Assembly (NCBI GenBank): GCA_041394605.1
Contig: JAWKHX010000005.1
Location: forward strand, 376,061 to 440,060
DNA from: UBA668 sp041394605
GTDB taxonomy: Bacteria; Actinomycetota; Acidimicrobiia; Acidimicrobiales; Ilumatobacteraceae
Direction of reading: 5' to 3'
DNA length: 64,000 bases
Positions 60,672 through 64,000 of this stretch are shown here, in pieces. Made by a program: the position numbers and the translations under genes. The notes beneath the pieces are model-generated. The model worked only from the letters and a program-made list of their open reading frames with translations. It did no database searches and was not told the DNA's origin. The first letter of the stretch is position 1. Each line of letters opens with the position of its first letter.

Positions 60672-61360
60672 GGGCCGACCTCCGGCGCCGCGTCGCCACC
60701 CACCCGGTAGCCCACGCCGCGAACCGTCTCGATCTGGGCTGGGCGGCCGGGCATGTCCAGCTTGCGGCGCAGGTTGGCCACGTGGACGTCCACGGTGTTG
60801 GACAGGCCGTCGTAGTTGGTGTCCCATACGGCGTCCAGCAGGTCGGTGCGCGACACCACCTCGCCGGCGCGGTCCATCAGGTAGTGCAGCAGGCTGAACT
60901 CGCGGGCGGTCAGCGGCACGGTGACCCCCGCGCGCTGCACCGTGTGCGCCGCAGGGTCCAGTTCCAGGTCGCCCACCCGCAGCTGAGGCGACCGGGCGTG
61001 CTCGGGCCGGCGCAGGAGGGCCCGCACCCGGGCGGCGAGCTCGGCGAAGTCGAACGGCTTGGTGAGGTAGTCGTCCGCGCCGGCATCGAGGCCGAGCACC
61101 TTGTCGCCGGTGGCGTCGCGAGCGGTGAGGATGAGGACTCGCGGGGGTGTGGCCTGGTCGTGCAGCTCGCGGCACAGGGCCAGCCCGTCGCCGTCGGGCA
61201 GGCCGAGGTCGAGCACGACGACATGGTAGGTGGCGATCGCCACGGCCCGCCGGGCGCCGGCCAACGTGCGCTCCAGGTCCACCGTGTGGCCGCCTTCGGC
61301 CAGGCCGCGCTGGACCACCTGGCCCAGCGACGGGTCGTCCTCCACCACCAGCACTCGCAC
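60668..61360 (-). CDS. OmpR-family response regulator (230 aa)
   Basis: Receiver with VEDDPSLGQ, Asp51 (VVVLDLGLPDGDG) and Lys99 (LTKPFD). Winged helix with LTAREFSLLHYLM, SNTVDVHVANLRRKL and RGVGYR. The start is GTG 61360, matching the usual RVLVVEDD opening; GTG 61378 would add six residues. It is divergent from the DUF1800-DUF1501 genes with direct repeats in between, so it likely regulates them. Confidence 0.93.
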   Translation of the reverse strand: MRVLVVEDDPSLGQVVQRGLAEGGHTVDLERTLAGARRAVAIATYHVVVLDLGLPDGDGLALCRELHDQATPPRVLILTARDATGDKVLGLDAGADDYLTKPFDFAELAARVRALLRRPEHARSPQLRVGDLELDPAAHTVQRAGVTVPLTAREFSLLHYLMDRAGEVVSRTDLLDAVWDTNYDGLSNTVDVHVANLRRKLDMPGRPAQIETVRGVGYRVGGDAAPEVGP

Positions 61361-61385
61361 GAGCGCCCATCGTTCCACACGGCGG

Positions 61386-61424
61386 ATGAACGGAACATGA
61401 AGGCAGGTTTCACCACGGGTTCAT
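61386..61424. promoter_or_regulatory. Two opposed pairs of 11-bp-spaced direct repeats
   Basis: ATGAA at 61386 and 61397 (11 bp apart), then TTCAC at 61409 and TTCAT at 61420 (11 bp apart). The same pentamer TTCAT/C appears as a tandem pair on each strand, the layout expected for an OmpR-type regulator acting on both divergent promoters. Confidence 0.5.
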
Positions 61425-61447
61425 GGAGCCTCGTGCATGGTGCCGGC

Positions 61448-62707
61448 ATGAGCTTGCTGACCCTGTCCAGCGGCCGGCGCCGGGTGCGCGCCGCGGCACT
61501 GGCGGACGACGACCTGCGCCGTCATGTCCTGAACCGCCTGACCTTCTGCGCAACGGGCGACGCGATGGACGCTGTTGCGGACCTCAGCCCTGCCGACCTC
61601 GTGGAGCACCTGCTGTTCCGCCCACCGCGCGATCCGGGGGTGCCACTCGTCAACGGCGACGACGACTGGAGCACCGTGCCCCAGTGGTGGTTCGACGTGA
61701 TGCGCCACCCGGGCGCCGGCCTGCACGAACGGATGGTGTGGTTCTGGCACGGCCATCTCACCAGCAGCATGGACACGTCGTCGCCCGCCCTGATGTTCCG
61801 CCAGCAGGTCATCTTCCGCCGGCATGCGGCGGGCAGCTTCCGCGACCTGCTGCAGGAGGTGACGGTGGACCCGGCGATGCTGTTCTGGCTGAACGGCGCG
61901 TGGTCCACCGCCGACAACCCGAACGAGAACTACGCCCGTGAGCTGATGGAGCTGTTCGCGCTGGGCCGCAACAACGGCTACACCGAGGACGACGTGCACC
62001 AGGCCGCGGTGGCCCTGTCCGGGTGGTGGGTGGACGGCGACCACGACGACCGGGTGGAGTTCGACCCCGAGCGCGGGCCCCGTCGCACGGTGCCGCTGTT
62101 CGGCGGCCGGGTGGGCAGCGCGGCCGAGGTGATCGACGCGGTCTGCGACCACCCGGCCTGCGCGCCACACATCGCCGGTGCGCTGTACCGGGCGCTGCAC
62201 GGCGTGGACCCGGCCGACGACGTCCGTGCCGAACTGGCCGCAGTGTTCGCGGACGGTGGCCTCCAGCTCCGCCCGCTGCTGGAGGCCACCGTCCGTCACC
62301 CCACCTTCCTCGGCAACCCGCAGCCCCGCCCGCGGTCGCACCTGGAGTGGTACATCGCCCTGTGCCGGTTCCTGCGACGCGACGACGTGGACGTCTGGCC
62401 GCTGTACTCGCTGGGTCAGATGCCGTTCAGCCCGCCGAACGTCGCCGGCTGGCCGGGCAACGACCGCTGGCTCAGCGTGGGCGCCGAGCTGACCAAGGCG
62501 CAGTTGGCGTTCGACCTGATGTGGGATGCGGCCCCACCCGACAGCGACGACGTCGTGGGTGAGCTGTGCTGGCGGGCCGGCATCTCGCCGGGACCGGCAA
62601 CCCGCGCTGCACTCGACGAGGCCTACGTGACCGGCCCCGACGAGTGGGAGCCGTACCGCAGCGTGATGGCGCTGATCCCCCTGACCCCCGAGTTCAACAT
62701 CATCTGA
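61448..62707 (+). CDS. DUF1800 family protein (419 aa)
   Basis: RHVLNRLTFCATGDAMDAVA matches the family start (HLLNRLTFG). MVWFWHGHLTSS, NPNENYARELMELFALG, YTEDDVHQAAVALSGW and PFSPPNVAGWPGN are diagnostic DUF1800 motifs. No signal peptide. DUF1800 and DUF1501 genes usually occur as a pair, as here, and their role is unsettled (export or surface sulfatase-like chemistry suggested). ATG 61448; in-frame ATG 61397 is possible. Confidence 0.93.
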   Translation: MSLLTLSSGRRRVRAAALADDDLRRHVLNRLTFCATGDAMDAVADLSPADLVEHLLFRPPRDPGVPLVNGDDDWSTVPQWWFDVMRHPGAGLHERMVWFWHGHLTSSMDTSSPALMFRQQVIFRRHAAGSFRDLLQEVTVDPAMLFWLNGAWSTADNPNENYARELMELFALGRNNGYTEDDVHQAAVALSGWWVDGDHDDRVEFDPERGPRRTVPLFGGRVGSAAEVIDAVCDHPACAPHIAGALYRALHGVDPADDVRAELAAVFADGGLQLRPLLEATVRHPTFLGNPQPRPRSHLEWYIALCRFLRRDDVDVWPLYSLGQMPFSPPNVAGWPGNDRWLSVGAELTKAQLAFDLMWDAAPPDSDDVVGELCWRAGISPGPATRAALDEAYVTGPDEWEPYRSVMALIPLTPEFNII

Positions 62708-62717
62708 GGTGACACGC

Positions 62718-64000
62718 ATGGGCACTCGCTTCGAACCGACCGACGGCCCCGCCCGGCCCGACCCGTTCGCGCTGCCGCCGGACCCTGGGTCGGCGGTCGC
62801 CTTCCACACCGCCCGCGGCGCGACACGGGGGGTGAACCGGCGAGAGTTGCTGAAGTGGTTCTCCGCCGGGGCCGGCGCGGCGGCCGTGGGCGGTGGCGCA
62901 TGGTTGGCCGGCCGTGGAGGTGAGGGCGCATCCGGTGGTTCCTCGCCGATGGGCCCGGCGCCGGGTGGCGGCGACGGTGGCGGCGACGGTCCGATGGCCA
63001 CCGCGCCACGGTCCATGCAAATGCCGGCGGCCCCTGCGGACCGGTTGCTGGTGATGATCGAGCTTGCCGGTGGGAACGACGGGCTGTCGATGGCCGCGCC
63101 GCTCGGTGACGGTCGCTACCGCGACCTGCGCCCGTCGCTGGCGGAGCCGGAGGGCGACCCGTTCGTGCTCGACGCCGCGACGGCACTCCACCCCCGCCTG
63201 GCCCGCGTGGCCGCCCGCGGGCCGGCGGTGCTGCAGGGGGTCGGCTCGCTGCACCCCGACTACTCCCATTTCGAGATGCAGGTGCGGTGGTGGGAAGGGT
63301 CGCCCGACGCCAGCCGGGTCTACGACACCGGCGTGCTCGGTCGCCTGGCCGATGCCGTCGGCGACCCCGATGCGCCGGTGGTGGCCCTGTCCGTCAGCGA
63401 CGGCGCCCACCCGATCATGTTCAGCCGCACGGCATCCACGCTCACCGTGCCGGACGTCGGGGCGACGTGGTACCTCACCGGCGCCAACAGCGACGACGTG
63501 CTGCGCCAACGGTTCCAGCGCGCCTACCGGGCCTTCGGTGCCGATGCCGCGGAGCCCTACACCGCCCGCCGGCGCGAGGTGATGGAGCGCACCGTCCGCC
63601 TGGCCGACGCGGTGGGCGAGTGGGACGATGACGACCACGGCGGGTACCGCGACGACCGGCTGGGAAACGGCCTGCGCATGGCGCTGCGCCTGTTCGACCG
63701 CGGTGTGGGACTGCGGATCGTGCACATCACGATGGACGGTGGGTTCGACACCCACGACGGGCACGCCTGGAAGTACCCGGAACTGATGAGCGCGCTGGAC
63801 GACAACCTCGGTGCCTTCTTCGACGACCTCGACGCCGCCGGCATGGCGGACAAGGTGCTGGTGGCGACGATGAGCGAGTTCGGGCGCACGGTGGGCGAGA
63901 ACGGCTCGGGCGGCCTGGACCATGGTGCGGCCGCGTCGATGCTGCTGCTCGGCCCGGTGGCCGATGGCGTCCACGGTGAAGCCCCTTCGCTGTCCGGGCT
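62718..64000 (+). CDS. DUF1501 family exported protein, 3' end outside window
   Basis: Starts 10 bases after the DUF1800 stop. NRRELLKWFSAGAGAAAVGG near residue 40 is a twin-arginine signal. The mature part has LLVMIELAGGNDGLSMAAPLGD, LHPDYSHFEMQVRWW, DGGFDTHDGH and ATMSEFGRTVGENGSGGLDHG, the DUF1501 (alkaline-phosphatase-like fold) hallmarks, including Asp/His positions where related enzymes bind metal. The frame stays open to the window edge. Confidence 0.93.
   Translation, partial: MGTRFEPTDGPARPDPFALPPDPGSAVAFHTARGATRGVNRRELLKWFSAGAGAAAVGGGAWLAGRGGEGASGGSSPMGPAPGGGDGGGDGPMATAPRSMQMPAAPADRLLVMIELAGGNDGLSMAAPLGDGRYRDLRPSLAEPEGDPFVLDAATALHPRLARVAARGPAVLQGVGSLHPDYSHFEMQVRWWEGSPDASRVYDTGVLGRLADAVGDPDAPVVALSVSDGAHPIMFSRTASTLTVPDVGATWYLTGANSDDVLRQRFQRAYRAFGADAAEPYTARRREVMERTVRLADAVGEWDDDDHGGYRDDRLGNGLRMALRLFDRGVGLRIVHITMDGGFDTHDGHAWKYPELMSALDDNLGAFFDDLDAAGMADKVLVATMSEFGRTVGENGSGGLDHGAAASMLLLGPVADGVHGEAPSLSG

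Overview
The window is strongly GC-rich, densely coding DNA with many ATGA/GTGA start-stop overlaps and frequent GTG starts. It looks like a chromosome fragment of a high-GC actinobacterium. Three DinB/MDMPI-type (mycothiol-dependent isomerase family) proteins, a mycoredoxin-like glutaredoxin, an F420-type PPOX-fold flavoprotein, a DtxR/IdeR-type iron box and a DUF1800/DUF1501 pair all fit Actinomycetota. A member of Acidimicrobiia is my best guess, by inference only. I saw no phage, insertion sequence or CRISPR array. Several single-base reading-frame breaks and one abrupt junction suggest either real gene decay or a draft or metagenomic assembly.

Bases 1-10259 hold the most coherent multi-gene system: a membrane-tethered GrpE-like protein, two adjacent dynamin-family GTPases, a cytosolic Asp/Gly repeat plus C39-like papain-fold protein, a convergent gene for an Hsp70 ATPase domain fused to a PQQ-type beta-propeller, and, divergent from it, an ECF-type sigma factor with a transmembrane Ser/Thr kinase. 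Together they look like a chaperone-controlled membrane-remodelling module with its own signalling arm. Bases 10276-20375 are mostly housekeeping or stress genes: acyl-CoA dehydrogenase, DUF2202 lipoprotein behind a CsoR-like palindrome, glutaredoxin, K+ channel, a C-rich candidate RNA with a strong terminator, a multi-TM protein, a PAS-GAF-EAL protein, iron-box-controlled Bfd/bacterioferritin, and a GH3 glycosidase.

Bases 20376-26399 are a decayed region. A collagen-like gene and a multicopper-oxidase gene are both truncated at one junction. There are two broken toxin-antitoxin loci (ParD with a ParE stub, DUF433 with a frameshifted DUF5615) beside tRNA-Arg(ACG). Bases 26450-39852 carry envelope genes: a LysM/lytic transglycosylase-like protein, divergent from a 438-aa membrane protein and a 2152-aa two-TM giant of unknown function; then a two-component system with a Met/Gly-rich sensor loop, with direct repeats at about 11-bp spacing and two secreted or anchored proteins that share a 5'-UTR palindrome.

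Bases 39955-49634 are metabolic and accessory genes (ACT protein, metallo-beta-lactamase fold, glutathione peroxidase, nitroreductase, SDR, VOC proteins, AraC regulator, a 653-aa unknown, sulfatase). Bases 49856-52419 encode a secreted Rhs/YD-repeat protein ending in a JAMM-type metalloprotease domain, followed by an overlapping 72-aa candidate immunity gene. Bases 53090-56320 are a modABC molybdate operon with a PadR-like regulator. The right end holds VOC, enoyl-CoA hydratase and MDMPI-type genes, then a second two-component system divergent from a DUF1800-DUF1501 pair, the latter cut by the window edge.
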